A stretch of 64,000 nt of DNA from positions 372,001 through 436,000 of the forward strand of contig NZ_CP029619.1 in NCBI RefSeq assembly GCF_003176915.1. Reading direction: 5' to 3'. A program made the translations under genes and the position numbers. This document shows, piece by piece, positions 34,665 through 46,020 of the stretch (position 1 is the first letter of the stretch; each line of letters opens with the position of its first letter). Below the pieces are notes generated by a model. It did not search any database. It saw only the letters and a program-made list of their open reading frames with translations, and was not told the DNA's origin. The DNA comes from Candidatus Cardinium hertigii (GTDB lineage: Bacteria > Bacteroidota > Bacteroidia > Cytophagales > Amoebophilaceae).

Positions 34665-37600
34665 ATGACACTATGCAATAATTTACCCCTTGTAATGGTA
34701 ATGGCTTTTCTGCTACTGACCTTAGTAGTAGGATTGTATTACAGTAGGAGAGTAACCACTTTTCGGGAATATGCCATAGGCAATAAGCAATTTGCTACGG
34801 CTACACTGGTGGCAACTATGTTGGCCACTGAATTTGGTGGAGGAGGGTTATTGCGTAGCGTGGAACAAACCTATGTCCAGGGCCTCTACTGGGTTCTAGT
34901 AGGCCTTTCTATTCCGCTCGGCTATTGGCTGTTAAGTTCCTTAATGTTGCGCATGGGATCTTTTATGCAGCATTTTTCCCTAGCAGAAAGTATAGGTAGT
35001 GTCTACGGCAATATACCTAAGATTGCTACCGCTTTGAGCTATATGGTATCCAACATTATTGGGATAGGTATGCAAATTATCGCTATGGAGACAGCCATTA
35101 AGGTATGTATAGACTTAAATGATAACGGAAATGCAAGGATGATGCAAAATAGCGTTACAGTTGTGGCTACTTGTATACTTATCATGTATTCCATTTTTGG
35201 AGGTATCCGTTCCGTAACTTTTACCGATGTATTGCAGCTTATAACTTTTACTGCTGTTATTCCCTTGGTAGTGTGGTTTATATTTGTGGAAACCAACAAA
35301 TCGGTGGTAGAAGTAGTTTCCATTTTGCACAAGGAACCCAAATTTCAGTTGAGTAATTGTTTGCATGTAAATAAACTATTTGACATGGCTGCATTATTTT
35401 TGGCCAGTTTATCTTTTTTTATACATCCTACTATTGTACAGAGGATCTACATGGCTTCTACACCTATACAGGCTAGGAAATTGTGTTTATATTCTGGAAT
35501 TTTTGCTCTGGTGATACGTAAATTTATAGCTTTAATAGCGCTTTTACTTTTTGTCAAGGCGCCTTTACTATCTAAGGATCAAATTTGGCCTCATATATTT
35601 ACAAGCCTTCCTTCCATTTTTCAAGGGTTCATTGCCATTAGTCTACTAGCTATGGCCATGTCTACGGCTGACTCTTACTTAAATGTTTGTGCCGTGACGG
35701 CAAGCCATGATATACTAGGCAGTATAAAAGCTATTAAAATAATAGCGGATAAAAATAAGCTTGTATTAACTAGATTAATCACTGTAATAGTGGGTATATG
35801 TGCTATGCTATTGGCTTTTTGGAAAAGAGATTTATTAAGCTTGTTTATGTTTGCTCTTGATTTTTCTGTTCCCATTGTAACCGCCCCTTTTCTATTGGCT
35901 ATCTATGGTTTTCGTGCTACCTCCCGTACAGCCTTAATCGGTATGGCTACTGGTATAGTAGCTATCCTAGCTTGGAACCGATGTGTTGAACCGATAACTG
36001 CTATTAATGGTGCCTTTCCTTCTATGCTGGCCAACGGTTTAGCCATGCTAGCCGCCCACTATTTACTACCGCACCCAGCAGGAACTGGCTGGGTGCCTCC
36101 TGATAAGATTTACCAGCAAAGGCAGCAGGAAAAGGCAAGAATCGCAAGACGTAGTAAACAAGAAAGGGAACGCTTTTTTTCAAAAGAAAATTTAATAAAG
36201 CTTAAGCCGTCTAGGGTAGTGTTACTGTTAACAGGTCTCTATTTACTTGTTATAGGCGCTGCTAGCCTTGGCTATGGCTATGATTATACCGGACACAGTC
36301 TATACAGCTATGGCTTATTGCTGTTGTCTGGTATAGGTTTGCTTTATATGGGGTGTGCTGTCTATGGCTACCATATCATACCAGATAAGGCAATAGGGAT
36401 CTGTTGGTTTTTTAGTTTGTTAGTTGCGCTCCCGCTCCATCTTCTCTTTAGCTGCTTCCTATGCCAAACACTTTTGGTCCCCTTTATTTTATTTTTTACC
36501 CATGGAACAGTTCTATTGTGGACACTTCCGTTCTATTGGAGCCTAAGAGCGCTAGCTATTACGACAGGGGGTATGCTAATAGCTATTTGCTGTTGTAAAG
36601 CAACGGTAGTATGGCCTGATCCTATGATAGTATTGCCTTTGGTAGGAGTGGGCTCATTTCTAGTAATGTTGGTTGTGTATTTTAAAAAACAAAATAGAAT
36701 TCAGCAGGAACGGGTAGCCTATTTCCTGCAAAAACAAGCTACACAAGAAGCCTATGAACTAAAAAAATTAGCCTATAGTGAAGAACTCCCTACTGCTTCT
36801 CCTCAAAGCCTCTTAGCCCAAGAGGGAACTATTTTAGAAAAAGCCATCCAAAATGTTACGCAATCTATTGCCTTTGTAGATAGTACCACTCCCTTCCTTA
36901 AGGAAGACTTCCAAAGCATCATCGATAAATTTGCAGAATGGGCTTACTATTTTAGATCACGAGCCAAACGCCAAGACCAGCTTCTTTTACAACCGACTGC
37001 TATCCCATTAGAAGCGCTTATCGATGCAGGAGAGGTGGCCTACCAAAAAGAAAAAGGTTACTTACCTGGTTTATGGGTAGAGGAAGTCGTAAATATACCC
37101 GATACCATGCTAGGCGATAGGGAGCAGTTGGTACGGCTTCTCTTCCTGGCTCTTAACCATGTAAGGCAATCCAGCGCTTCCTTTCGTTTCCCTATTACGC
37201 TACAGCTGCAACTTACCCAATTGCGCTACAAAAAGAGAGAACCGCTTGAAGCGGATGGAGATCCTGATTGTATCTCTTTTCCTGCGTTGGCGCTAATATT
37301 GTGTGTTGGAGAAAAAAGCATGCCTACCCTACAAGCAGTATATGACGTAGAAGACGCTTCCACTACCCAACCAATGGATCCTTTTGTATCTCCGCAAAAG
37401 GTAAACTTACATAAAGAAAATTTAGCATCGATTGTGCATGCGCACTATGGGCTTCTGTTGTTGCCGCATGCAGAACAATTGGTCTGCCTACTCCCGCTGG
37501 ATGTGTCCCAAGTAAGAGAGGAAATGCTAGCGCTTTCCTTGCCAAGGGAAGCGGGTACGCAGGAGGAAGCCTCTATTACGCCCCATGAAAAGACCGCATC

Positions 37601-38216
37601 GTTAGCAAGATTGTCGTCGTTTCATGATTGGATTCCTTCCTTTGAAAGTATAGATCCTTTCCTTATTGCAGAGATACTGCTCTTATTAAGGCGCTGCTAT
37701 GGATTTAAACGGCATGCATCGGGGCAGCTTTTTTATGTACGGGCCGTAGGGATTGCCGAGTGGGTAGCTGCTTGGACAGATGGCCATGCTAAACTGGTTT
37801 ATGCGACGCTGCTGTATGATTTGGTCCGCTATACCAGACTGCCGCTTTCCTATATCAAAGCCAATTATCATCTAATCGTTTACTGTTTTGTAGAAAATAC
37901 AATTGCTATCGATAGCCGGAAGCGTTTAGAGGAATCGCTGCTGGCTATTGCCAACCGCTTGAAGGAATCCTTGCAAAAAGAGTATTTTTCTGTACTCTAT
38001 GTGAAGCTGGCAGAGCGGCTATACGATTTAAAACATGCTTCCGGATACAAAGATCCTACCATTGTACAAGCCATGGCCAAAGAAAGTTTAACCATTGACG
38101 TGGAGCTGGCCCAGCGCTATGGAGAACCAGGTATGGCTATTCTTTTGAAGCACGCAGCTGAGGAAGCATTGGCTGGTGTTAAGCCTACAGAACCTGAAGG
38201 AGGGATGAAGCCTTGA
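34665..38216 (+). CDS. Array copy 3: symporter - kinase-like - HD-like fusion
   Basis: 1183 aa. The start is the ATG at 34665, matching the MTLCNNLPL start of copies 2 and 5; an in-frame TTG 12 nt upstream is unlikely. The core is of the GGGGLLRSVEQT type shared with the stand-alone symporter and copy 4. The first extra-helix block is different from copies 1, 2, 5 and 6 (KPSRVVLLLTGLYLLVIG), while the second is the DPMIVLPLVGVG type of copy 1. The tail has the GEKSMPTLQAV kinase-like variant and the same inactive HD-like domain. Confidence 0.88.
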   Translation: MTLCNNLPLVMVMAFLLLTLVVGLYYSRRVTTFREYAIGNKQFATATLVATMLATEFGGGGLLRSVEQTYVQGLYWVLVGLSIPLGYWLLSSLMLRMGSFMQHFSLAESIGSVYGNIPKIATALSYMVSNIIGIGMQIIAMETAIKVCIDLNDNGNARMMQNSVTVVATCILIMYSIFGGIRSVTFTDVLQLITFTAVIPLVVWFIFVETNKSVVEVVSILHKEPKFQLSNCLHVNKLFDMAALFLASLSFFIHPTIVQRIYMASTPIQARKLCLYSGIFALVIRKFIALIALLLFVKAPLLSKDQIWPHIFTSLPSIFQGFIAISLLAMAMSTADSYLNVCAVTASHDILGSIKAIKIIADKNKLVLTRLITVIVGICAMLLAFWKRDLLSLFMFALDFSVPIVTAPFLLAIYGFRATSRTALIGMATGIVAILAWNRCVEPITAINGAFPSMLANGLAMLAAHYLLPHPAGTGWVPPDKIYQQRQQEKARIARRSKQERERFFSKENLIKLKPSRVVLLLTGLYLLVIGAASLGYGYDYTGHSLYSYGLLLLSGIGLLYMGCAVYGYHIIPDKAIGICWFFSLLVALPLHLLFSCFLCQTLLVPFILFFTHGTVLLWTLPFYWSLRALAITTGGMLIAICCCKATVVWPDPMIVLPLVGVGSFLVMLVVYFKKQNRIQQERVAYFLQKQATQEAYELKKLAYSEELPTASPQSLLAQEGTILEKAIQNVTQSIAFVDSTTPFLKEDFQSIIDKFAEWAYYFRSRAKRQDQLLLQPTAIPLEALIDAGEVAYQKEKGYLPGLWVEEVVNIPDTMLGDREQLVRLLFLALNHVRQSSASFRFPITLQLQLTQLRYKKREPLEADGDPDCISFPALALILCVGEKSMPTLQAVYDVEDASTTQPMDPFVSPQKVNLHKENLASIVHAHYGLLLLPHAEQLVCLLPLDVSQVREEMLALSLPREAGTQEEASITPHEKTASLARLSSFHDWIPSFESIDPFLIAEILLLLRRCYGFKRHASGQLFYVRAVGIAEWVAAWTDGHAKLVYATLLYDLVRYTRLPLSYIKANYHLIVYCFVENTIAIDSRKRLEESLLAIANRLKESLQKEYFSVLYVKLAERLYDLKHASGYKDPTIVQAMAKESLTIDVELAQRYGEPGMAILLKHAAEEALAGVKPTEPEGGMKP

Positions 38217-38420
38217 TGGCTTTTTAAGGTATATACCTTATATTATAATTTCGGTCATGCTTTTTTACATTATTATTGTATAATACCATACAATTAATGT
38301 GCATTACCTGATGTAATGGCTATTGTAGAAGGTTCTTTTTACAACAATGTTGATACATAAATGTAAATTCCTTGGTTTTATAGCTTTATATTATATATTG
38401 TATACTCAGCTGTGGTTAAA

Positions 38421-38447
38421 CTATAGTTATTGTATCATAGGCTATAG
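38421..38447 (+). promoter_or_regulatory. Paired CTATAG boxes, copy 4
   Basis: CTATAG at 38421 and 38442, 21 bp apart, ending 30 bp before the start codon. Confidence 0.55.
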
Positions 38448-38477
38448 CTGTATGAAACTAATTTTTTATTATGCACA

Positions 38478-41400
38478 ATGACACTATTCAATAATTTACC
38501 CCTTGTAATGGTAATAGGGTTTCTGCTACTGACCTTAGTAGTAGGGCTGTATTATAGTAGAAAAGTAACTACTTTTCGAGAATATGCGGTAGGAAATAAG
38601 CAATTTGCTACGGCTACACTGGTGGCTACCCTGTTGGCCAGTGAATTTAGCGGAGGCGGCTTATTGCGTGGCGTAGAACAAACCCATGCACAGGGACTTT
38701 TCTGGATATTATTTGGCTTATCTTCTCCTATCGCTCATTGGATATTAACTTCTTTGATGTTGCGCATGGGGCCTTTTATGCAGCATCTCTCTTTAGCAGA
38801 AAGCATCAGTACTTCCTATGGGAAAATGCCTAGATTGGTTGTTGCTTTGGTTTCCGTTATTGTAAACGTTATCATGGTGACTATGCAAATTATTGCTATG
38901 ACTAAAGCTATCGAAGTATGTCTAGACTTAAGTAATAGCGACAACGCAAAGGTAATGCAAGCTAGCATACCAGGAATAGCTACCCTTATAGTTATAGGTT
39001 ATTCTATGTTTGGTGGTATTCGTTCGGTTACTTTTACCGATGTATTACAGTTTATAACTTTTACGGCTATTATTCCTTTAGTAGCCTGGTTTATATTTAA
39101 GTCAACTGACAAGTCAGTGTTAGAGGTAGCTTCCATCCTGCACAAAGAACCAAAATTTCAGTTGACTAGCTGTCTGCATATAAATAAACTATTAGCGCTA
39201 ACCACATTGTTTCTAGCCAACTTAGTTGGTCACATAGACCCCGTTATTATACAACGGATCTACATGGCCTCTAGCCCTATACAAGCGAGAAAGTTGTTTA
39301 TACATGCTGGAACCTTCGGTTTTATAATAAAAGGGTTTATATACTTAATAGCACTTTTCCTTTTTGTTAAGGCGCCCACACTATCCAAAGATCAAATCTG
39401 GCCGCATGTATTTCAAAACATTCCCCCTATTTTTAAAGGGTTTATTGCTGTTAGTTTACTAGCTATGGCCATGTCTACGGCTGATTCTATGTTAAATACA
39501 TGTGCCGTCCTAATAAGCCATGATATAGTAGGCAGTATACAAGCTACCAAAGGAATAATAGATAAATACAAACTTAGTTTAGCACGATATACTGTTTTAA
39601 TAGTAGGTATCTGTGCTATGCTATTAGCCTTTCAGACAAGTGATTTACTCGCTTTATTGCAACTTGCTTTTGCTTGCTTTATTCCCATCATAACCGCTCC
39701 TTTTCTCTTGGCTGTCTATGGTTTCCGTGGAACATCCCGTACAGCCTTAATCGGTATGGCAACTGGTATAGTAGCTATTTTAGCTTGGAACAAATGGATT
39801 GAACCGATGACTGGTATAGATGGCGCTTTCCCTTGCATGCTGGCCAACGGCTTAGCCATGCTAGCCGCCCACTACCTATTGCCGCACCCAGCAGGAACCG
39901 GCTGGGTGCCTCCTGATAAAACTTACCAACAATGGCAACAGGAAAAGGAAAGAATCACAAGACGTAATAAGCAAGAAAGGAAGGACTTCTTTTTAAAAGC
40001 GCAGCTAGCAAAATTTAAACCGTCTAGAGCAGGGTTGTTGTTAACAGGCATTTATTTACTTGTTATAGGAACTGTTAGCTTTGTCTATTGTTATTACCAT
40101 AGCGATCAAGTACAATACAGCTATAGCTTATTGCTATTGCCTTGTATAGGGTTTCTTTATATAGGGTGTGCCATCTATAGCTACCAGTTTATCCCAGATT
40201 GGGTAGTAGGCAGCTGTTGGTTTTTTAGTTTGTTAATTGCGCTCCCCCTCCACCTTCTCTTTAGCTGCTTCCTATGCCAAACACTTTTGGTCCCCTTTAT
40301 TTTATTTTTTACCCATGGAACAGTTCTATTGTGGACACTTCCGTTCTATTGGAGCCTAAGAGCGCTAGCTATTACGACAGGGGGTATGCTAATAGCTATT
40401 TGCTGTTGTAAAGCAACGGTAGTATGGCCTGATCCTATGATAGTATTGCCTTTGGTAGGAGTGGGCTCATTTCTAGTAATGTTGGTTGTGTATTTTAAAA
40501 AACAAAATAGAATTCAGCAGGAACGGGTAGCCTATTTCCTGCAAAAACAAGCTACACAAGAAGCCTATGAACTAAAAAAATTAGCCTATAGTGAAGAACT
40601 CCCTACTGCTTCCCCCCAAAATACCTTAGCCCAAGAGGGAACTATTTTAGAAAAAGCCATCCAAAATGTTACGCAATCTATTGCCTTTGTAGATAGTACC
40701 ACTCCCTTCCTTAAGGAAGACTTCCAAAGCATCATCGATAAATTTGCAGAATGGGCTTACTATTTTAGATCACGAGCCAAACGCCAAGACCAGCTTCTTT
40801 TACAACCGACTGCTATCCCATTAGAAGCGCTTATCGATGCAGGAGAGGTGGCCTACCAAAAAGAAAAAGGTTACTTACCTGGTTTATGGGTAGAGGAAGT
40901 CGTAAATATACCCGATACCATGCTAGGCGATAGGGAGCAGTTGGTACGGCTTCTCTTCCTGGCTCTTAACCATGTAAGGCAATCCAGCGCTTCCTTTCGT
41001 TTCCCTATTACGCTACAGCTGCAACTTACCCAATTGCGCTACAAAAAGAGAGAACCGCTTGAAGCGGATGGAGATCCTGATTGTATCTCTTTTCCTGCGT
41101 TGGCGCTAATATTGTGTGTTGGAGAAAAAAGCATGCCTACCCTACAAGCAGTATATGACGTAGAAGACGCTTCCACTACCCAACCAGTGGATCCTTTTGT
41201 ATCTCCGCAAAAGGTAAACTTACATAAAGAAAATTTAGCATCGATTGTGCATGCGCACTATGGGCTTCTGTTGTTGCCGCATGCAGAACAATTGGTCTGC
41301 CTACTCCCGCTGGATGTGTCCCAAGTAAGAGAGGAGATGCTAGCACTTTCCTTACCGAGGGAAGCGGGTACGCAGGAGGAAGACTCTATTACGCCCCATG

Positions 41401-42029
41401 AAAAGACTGCATCATTAGCAAGATTGTCGTCGTTTCATGATTGGATTCCTTCCTTTGAAAGTATAGATCCTTTCCTTATTGCAGAGATATTGCTTTTACT
41501 GCGGCGTTGCTATGGATTTAAACGGCATGCATCGGGTCAGCTTTTTTATGTACGTGCCGTAGGGATTGCTGAGTGGGTAGCTGCCTGGACAGATGGCCAT
41601 GCTAAACTGGTTTATGCGACGCTACTGTATGATTTGGTCCGCTATACCCGCTTGCCGCTTTCCTATATCAAAGCCAATTACCACCTAATCGTTTACTGCT
41701 TTGTAGAAAATACAATTGCTATCGATAGCCGGAAGCGTTTAGAGGAATCGCTGCTGGCTATTACCAACCGCTTGAAGGAATCCTTGCAAAAAGAACATAT
41801 TTCTGTACTCTATGTGAAGCTGGCAGAGCGGCTATACGATTTAAAACAGGCTTCCGGTTACAAAGATCCTACCATTGTACAAGCCATGGCCAAAGAAAGT
41901 TTAACCATCGATGTGGAGCTGGCCCAGCGCTATGGAGAACCAGGTATGGCTATTCTTTTGAAGCAGGCAGCTGAGGAAGCATTGGCTGGTGCTAAGCCTA
42001 CAGAACCTGAAGAAGGGATGAAGCCTTGA
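38478..42029 (+). CDS. Array copy 4: symporter - kinase-like - HD-like fusion
   Basis: 1183 aa, closest overall to copy 3. The core has SGGGLLRGVEQTHAQG and AMAMSTADSMLN, the extra-helix blocks are the KPSRAGLLLTGIYLLVIG and DPMIVLPLVGVG types, and the kinase-like part has GEKSMPTLQAV. In the HD-like tail it shares third-codon details with copy 2 (AITNRLKESLQKEH) rather than copy 3 (AIANRLKESLQKEY), suggesting exchange of 3' ends between copies. Confidence 0.88.
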   Translation: MTLFNNLPLVMVIGFLLLTLVVGLYYSRKVTTFREYAVGNKQFATATLVATLLASEFSGGGLLRGVEQTHAQGLFWILFGLSSPIAHWILTSLMLRMGPFMQHLSLAESISTSYGKMPRLVVALVSVIVNVIMVTMQIIAMTKAIEVCLDLSNSDNAKVMQASIPGIATLIVIGYSMFGGIRSVTFTDVLQFITFTAIIPLVAWFIFKSTDKSVLEVASILHKEPKFQLTSCLHINKLLALTTLFLANLVGHIDPVIIQRIYMASSPIQARKLFIHAGTFGFIIKGFIYLIALFLFVKAPTLSKDQIWPHVFQNIPPIFKGFIAVSLLAMAMSTADSMLNTCAVLISHDIVGSIQATKGIIDKYKLSLARYTVLIVGICAMLLAFQTSDLLALLQLAFACFIPIITAPFLLAVYGFRGTSRTALIGMATGIVAILAWNKWIEPMTGIDGAFPCMLANGLAMLAAHYLLPHPAGTGWVPPDKTYQQWQQEKERITRRNKQERKDFFLKAQLAKFKPSRAGLLLTGIYLLVIGTVSFVYCYYHSDQVQYSYSLLLLPCIGFLYIGCAIYSYQFIPDWVVGSCWFFSLLIALPLHLLFSCFLCQTLLVPFILFFTHGTVLLWTLPFYWSLRALAITTGGMLIAICCCKATVVWPDPMIVLPLVGVGSFLVMLVVYFKKQNRIQQERVAYFLQKQATQEAYELKKLAYSEELPTASPQNTLAQEGTILEKAIQNVTQSIAFVDSTTPFLKEDFQSIIDKFAEWAYYFRSRAKRQDQLLLQPTAIPLEALIDAGEVAYQKEKGYLPGLWVEEVVNIPDTMLGDREQLVRLLFLALNHVRQSSASFRFPITLQLQLTQLRYKKREPLEADGDPDCISFPALALILCVGEKSMPTLQAVYDVEDASTTQPVDPFVSPQKVNLHKENLASIVHAHYGLLLLPHAEQLVCLLPLDVSQVREEMLALSLPREAGTQEEDSITPHEKTASLARLSSFHDWIPSFESIDPFLIAEILLLLRRCYGFKRHASGQLFYVRAVGIAEWVAAWTDGHAKLVYATLLYDLVRYTRLPLSYIKANYHLIVYCFVENTIAIDSRKRLEESLLAITNRLKESLQKEHISVLYVKLAERLYDLKQASGYKDPTIVQAMAKESLTIDVELAQRYGEPGMAILLKQAAEEALAGAKPTEPEEGMKP

Positions 42030-42234
42030 TGGCTTTTTAAGGTATATAATATACCTTATATTATAATTTCGGTCATGCTTTTTTACATTATTATTGTATA
42101 ATACCATACAATTAATGTGCACTACCTCATGCAACAGCTACTGTATCAAGGTTCTTCCTGCAACAATGTTGATACATAAATGTAAAATACTTAATTTTAT
42201 AGCTTTATATATTGTATACTTAGCTGTGGTTAAA

Positions 42235-42261
42235 CTATAGCTATTGTATCATAGGCTATAG
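42235..42261 (+). promoter_or_regulatory. Paired CTATAG boxes, copy 5
   Basis: CTATAG at 42235 and 42256, 21 bp apart, ending 25 bp before the start codon. Just after the previous gene, AAGGTATAT / ATATACCTT (about 42039-42057) could form a hairpin but lacks a T-run. Confidence 0.55.
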
Positions 42262-42286
42262 CTGTACAAAACTAATTTTATTCATA

Positions 42287-45200
42287 ATGACACTATGCAA
42301 TAATTTACCCCTTGTAATGGTAATGGCTTTTCTGCTACTGACCTTAGTAGTAGGATTGTATTACAGTAGGAAAGTAAAAACTTTTCGGGAATATGCAGTA
42401 GGCCATAAGCAATTTGCTACGGCTACGCTGGTGGCAACAGTGTTGGCCACTAGCTATGGAGGAGCAGGATTAATGCGTACTGTAGAATTTGTTTATAGTG
42501 AAGGTCTTTACTGGATAATCATGGAGTTTCTTTGCAATGCTTTTCTATTTGTTGTTGCTCCGATAGCACTTCGCATGGGACCATTTATGCGAAATTTATC
42601 TATAGCAGAAACTATAGGAAATGTATATGGTATATATCCGAGAATCATTGTAGGAATATCTAGTATTTGTTCTTCTATAGCCATTATTACTATGCAAATT
42701 CATGTGTTACGTAAAGCTATATGTACATGCACAGGATCTGTTGATTTTTTAAAAGTAACCATATTGGCTACATTAGTTCTTATTTTTTATTCCATTCTTG
42801 GTGGTATCCGAGCTGTTACGCTTACTGATGTTTTACAGTTTATAACTTTTTCTATCATCATTCCTTTACTTGCTTGGTTTGTTTTTATAAAAATAAGGAA
42901 AACCCCAATTACTACGATTACGTCTCTTCTACAGAACACGCAAAAATATCAGTTTAGTGATTTTCTTAAGTTGGATATGAAACTCATAGCAATATTGGCT
43001 TTGCTTTTATCCTCATTAGTGGCTTATATAGCAGATCCTGTTTTTATGCAACGGATTTATATGGCTTCCGCTCCTATTCAAGCATATAAAGTATTTACTA
43101 TATCTAGCTTATTTACGTTTTTAATAACGGGATCTATTACTTTAATAGGATTGTTTGTTTTTATAGGAGAACCAGGATTACAACAGCAGCAAATTTGGCC
43201 CTATATAATGAACCATATCTCTCCTTTTTTTAAAGGGCTTACGTGTATTAGTTTACTAGCCATGACTATGTCTACAGCTGATTCTTGTTTAAACAATTGT
43301 GCAATTATAATTGTTCATGACATAATGGGAAGTATAAAAAAAATAAGTTTAACCAATACAATTCAATTAGCTAGGTTAACCTCTTTTGTAGTAGGTTTAT
43401 GTGCTATGGTTTTAGCTTTTCGCTGTAAAAATTTATTAGAATTGCTTAAAATAAGTTTTGATTTTTCAATACCTATTGTAACCGCTCCTTTTCTTTTAGC
43501 CATTTATGGATTTAGAAGCAGTTCTCTTACAGCTTTAATTGGTATGGGAATTGGTGCACTAACTATTTTAGCCTGGAATAAATGGATTAAGCCATTGGAA
43601 TCTACAATAGAGATAGACGGTGCTTTTCCTTGCATGCTAGCCAACGGCTTAGCCATGCTAGCCGCCCACTACCTACTGCCCCAGCCAGCAGGAACTGGCT
43701 GGGTGACTCCTGATAAAATTTACCTACAAAAGCAACAAGAAAAGGAAAGAATCGCAAGGCGTAATAAACAAGAACGTGCCATTTTTTTTACAAAAGAAAA
43801 TTTAGCCAAGCTAAAACCCAATGCCATTACATTGGTATTAGTAGGGATTTACTTAATTGTATCTAGCTTAGTTAACAGCTGTTACTACAACGCGCAAACA
43901 AAGACAGTATGGCAATGCCTTCCCTTTTATATGCTAGGGGTTGGGTATATAGGTTATGTAGCCTTCTTGAAGGAAAATAACAAAATCCCAGATTGGGCAA
44001 TAGGCAAATATTGGTTTATAAGTGTATTAGTTGGATTCCCGCTCCATCTTCTCTTTAGCTGCTTCCTATGCAAAACACTTTTAATCCCCTTCATTTTATT
44101 TTTTACCCATGGAACAGTTCTATTGTGGACACTTCCGTTGTATTGGAGCCTAAGAGGGCTAGCTATTACGGCAGGGGGTATGCTAGTAGCTATTTGTTAT
44201 TGTAAAGCAACGGTAGTATGGCCTCCTATTACACTATTATTGCCCATACTACCATTTGGGTTGCTACTTTTGGTGGGTAATGTTTGGGCAAAAAACAGTA
44301 TTGTACAAAAGGAATCCCGTAATCTTTATTTCCTGCAGAAACAGGCCACACAAGAAGCCTACGAACTAAAAAAGCTAGCCTATAGGGAGGAGCTCCCTAC
44401 TGCTTCTCCCCAAAATACCTTAGCCCAGGAGGGAACTATTTTAGAAAAAGCCATCCAAAATGTTACGCAATCTATTGCCTTTGTAGACAGTACTACCCCC
44501 TTTCTCAAAGAAGACTTTCAAAGCATCCTAGATAAATTTGCAGAATGGGCCTACTATTTTAAATCACGGGCCAAACGCCAGGACCAGCTTCTTTTACAAC
44601 CAACAGTTATCCCATTAGAAGTGCTTATCGATGCAGGTGAGGTAGCCTACCAAAAAGAAAAAGGTTGCTTACCTGGTTTATGGGTAGAGGAATTCGTAAA
44701 TATGCCCGCTACGATGCTAGGCGATAGGGAGCAGTTGGTACGGCTTTTGTTTCTGGCCTTTAGCCATGTAAGGCAATCCAGCGTTTCTCCGCGCTCCCCT
44801 ATTACGCTACAGCTGCAACTTACCCAATTGCGCTACAAAAAAAGGGAACCGCTTGAAGCAGATGGATCCCCTGATTGTATCACTTTTCCTGCGTTGGCGC
44901 TAATATTGTGTGGGGGAGAAAAAAGCATGCCTACCCTACAAGCAGTATATGACGTGGAAAGCCTTGCTACTACCCAACCAGTGGATCCTTTTGTATCCCC
45001 GCAAAAGGGAAACCTACGCAAAGAAAATTTAGCATCGATTGTGCATGCGCACTATGGGCTTCTGTTGTTGCCGCATGCAGAACAATTGGTCTGCCTACTC
45101 CCGCTGGATGTGTCCCAAGTAAGAGAGGAAATGCTAGCGCTTTCCTTGCCAAGGGAAGCGGGTACGCAGGAGGAAGCCTCTATTACGCCCCATGAAAAGA

Positions 45201-45823
45201 CCGCATCGTTAGCAAGATTGTCGTCGTTTCATGATTGGATTCCTTCCTTTGAAAGTATAGATCCTTTCCTTATTGCAGAGATACTGCTCTTATTAAGGCG
45301 CTGCTATGGATTTAAACGGCATGCATCGGGGCAGCTTTTTTATGTACGTGCCGTAGGAATTGCTGAGTGGGTAGCTGCTTGGACAGATGGCCATGCTAAA
45401 CTGGTTTATGCGACGCTGCTGTATGATTTGGTCCGCTATACCTGCCTGCCGCTTTCCTATATCAAAGCCAATTACCACCTAATCGTTTACTGCTTTGTAG
45501 AAAATACAATTGCTATCGATAGCCGGAAGCGTTTAGAGGAATCGCTGCTGGCTATTGCCAACCGCTTTAAGGAATCCTTGCAAAAAGAGTATTTTTCTGT
45601 ACTCTATGTGAAGCTGGCAGAGCGGCTATACGATTTAAAACATGCTTCCGGATACAAAGATCCTACCATTGTACAAGCCATGGCCAAAGAAAGTTTAACC
45701 ATTGACGTGGAGCTGGCCCAGCGCTATGGAGAACCAGGTATGGCTATTCTTTTGAAGCACGCAGCTGAGGAAGCATTGGCTGGTGCTAAGCCTACAGAAC
45801 CTGAAGAAGGGATGAAGCCTTGA
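42287..45823 (+). CDS. Array copy 5: symporter - kinase-like - HD-like fusion
   Basis: 1178 aa. The core is the most individual of the set (SYGGAGLMRTVEFVYSEG) and has the normal MSTADSCLNN sodium-site segment. The extra helices are ITLVLVGIYL plus the PPITLLLPILPFG type, and an insertion KENN separates the second and third helices as in copy 6. The kinase-like part is the GEKSMPTLQAV variant, so this copy pairs the membrane type of copy 2 with the kinase-like type of copies 1, 3 and 4. The HD-like domain is inactive, with an extra R-to-C change in YTCLPLS. Confidence 0.88.
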   Translation: MTLCNNLPLVMVMAFLLLTLVVGLYYSRKVKTFREYAVGHKQFATATLVATVLATSYGGAGLMRTVEFVYSEGLYWIIMEFLCNAFLFVVAPIALRMGPFMRNLSIAETIGNVYGIYPRIIVGISSICSSIAIITMQIHVLRKAICTCTGSVDFLKVTILATLVLIFYSILGGIRAVTLTDVLQFITFSIIIPLLAWFVFIKIRKTPITTITSLLQNTQKYQFSDFLKLDMKLIAILALLLSSLVAYIADPVFMQRIYMASAPIQAYKVFTISSLFTFLITGSITLIGLFVFIGEPGLQQQQIWPYIMNHISPFFKGLTCISLLAMTMSTADSCLNNCAIIIVHDIMGSIKKISLTNTIQLARLTSFVVGLCAMVLAFRCKNLLELLKISFDFSIPIVTAPFLLAIYGFRSSSLTALIGMGIGALTILAWNKWIKPLESTIEIDGAFPCMLANGLAMLAAHYLLPQPAGTGWVTPDKIYLQKQQEKERIARRNKQERAIFFTKENLAKLKPNAITLVLVGIYLIVSSLVNSCYYNAQTKTVWQCLPFYMLGVGYIGYVAFLKENNKIPDWAIGKYWFISVLVGFPLHLLFSCFLCKTLLIPFILFFTHGTVLLWTLPLYWSLRGLAITAGGMLVAICYCKATVVWPPITLLLPILPFGLLLLVGNVWAKNSIVQKESRNLYFLQKQATQEAYELKKLAYREELPTASPQNTLAQEGTILEKAIQNVTQSIAFVDSTTPFLKEDFQSILDKFAEWAYYFKSRAKRQDQLLLQPTVIPLEVLIDAGEVAYQKEKGCLPGLWVEEFVNMPATMLGDREQLVRLLFLAFSHVRQSSVSPRSPITLQLQLTQLRYKKREPLEADGSPDCITFPALALILCGGEKSMPTLQAVYDVESLATTQPVDPFVSPQKGNLRKENLASIVHAHYGLLLLPHAEQLVCLLPLDVSQVREEMLALSLPREAGTQEEASITPHEKTASLARLSSFHDWIPSFESIDPFLIAEILLLLRRCYGFKRHASGQLFYVRAVGIAEWVAAWTDGHAKLVYATLLYDLVRYTCLPLSYIKANYHLIVYCFVENTIAIDSRKRLEESLLAIANRFKESLQKEYFSVLYVKLAERLYDLKHASGYKDPTIVQAMAKESLTIDVELAQRYGEPGMAILLKHAAEEALAGAKPTEPEEGMKP

Positions 45824-46020
45824 TGGCTTTTTAAGGGTATTATATATTACGTGTAATATAACTTTGATTATACTCCTCTTTCCCTATTGCATAATGGCAG
45901 GTATGCACTACCTCATGCAACAGCTACTGTATCAAGGTTCTTCCTGCAACAATGTTGATACATAAATGTAAAATACTTAATTTTATAGCTTTATATATTG
46001 TATACTTAGCTGTGGTTAAA

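Noticed and set aside
42039-42057. Hairpin AAGGTATAT/ATATACCTT as a rho-independent terminator
   Set aside because: The stem is AU-only at the top and lacks a following T-run; kept only as a remark.
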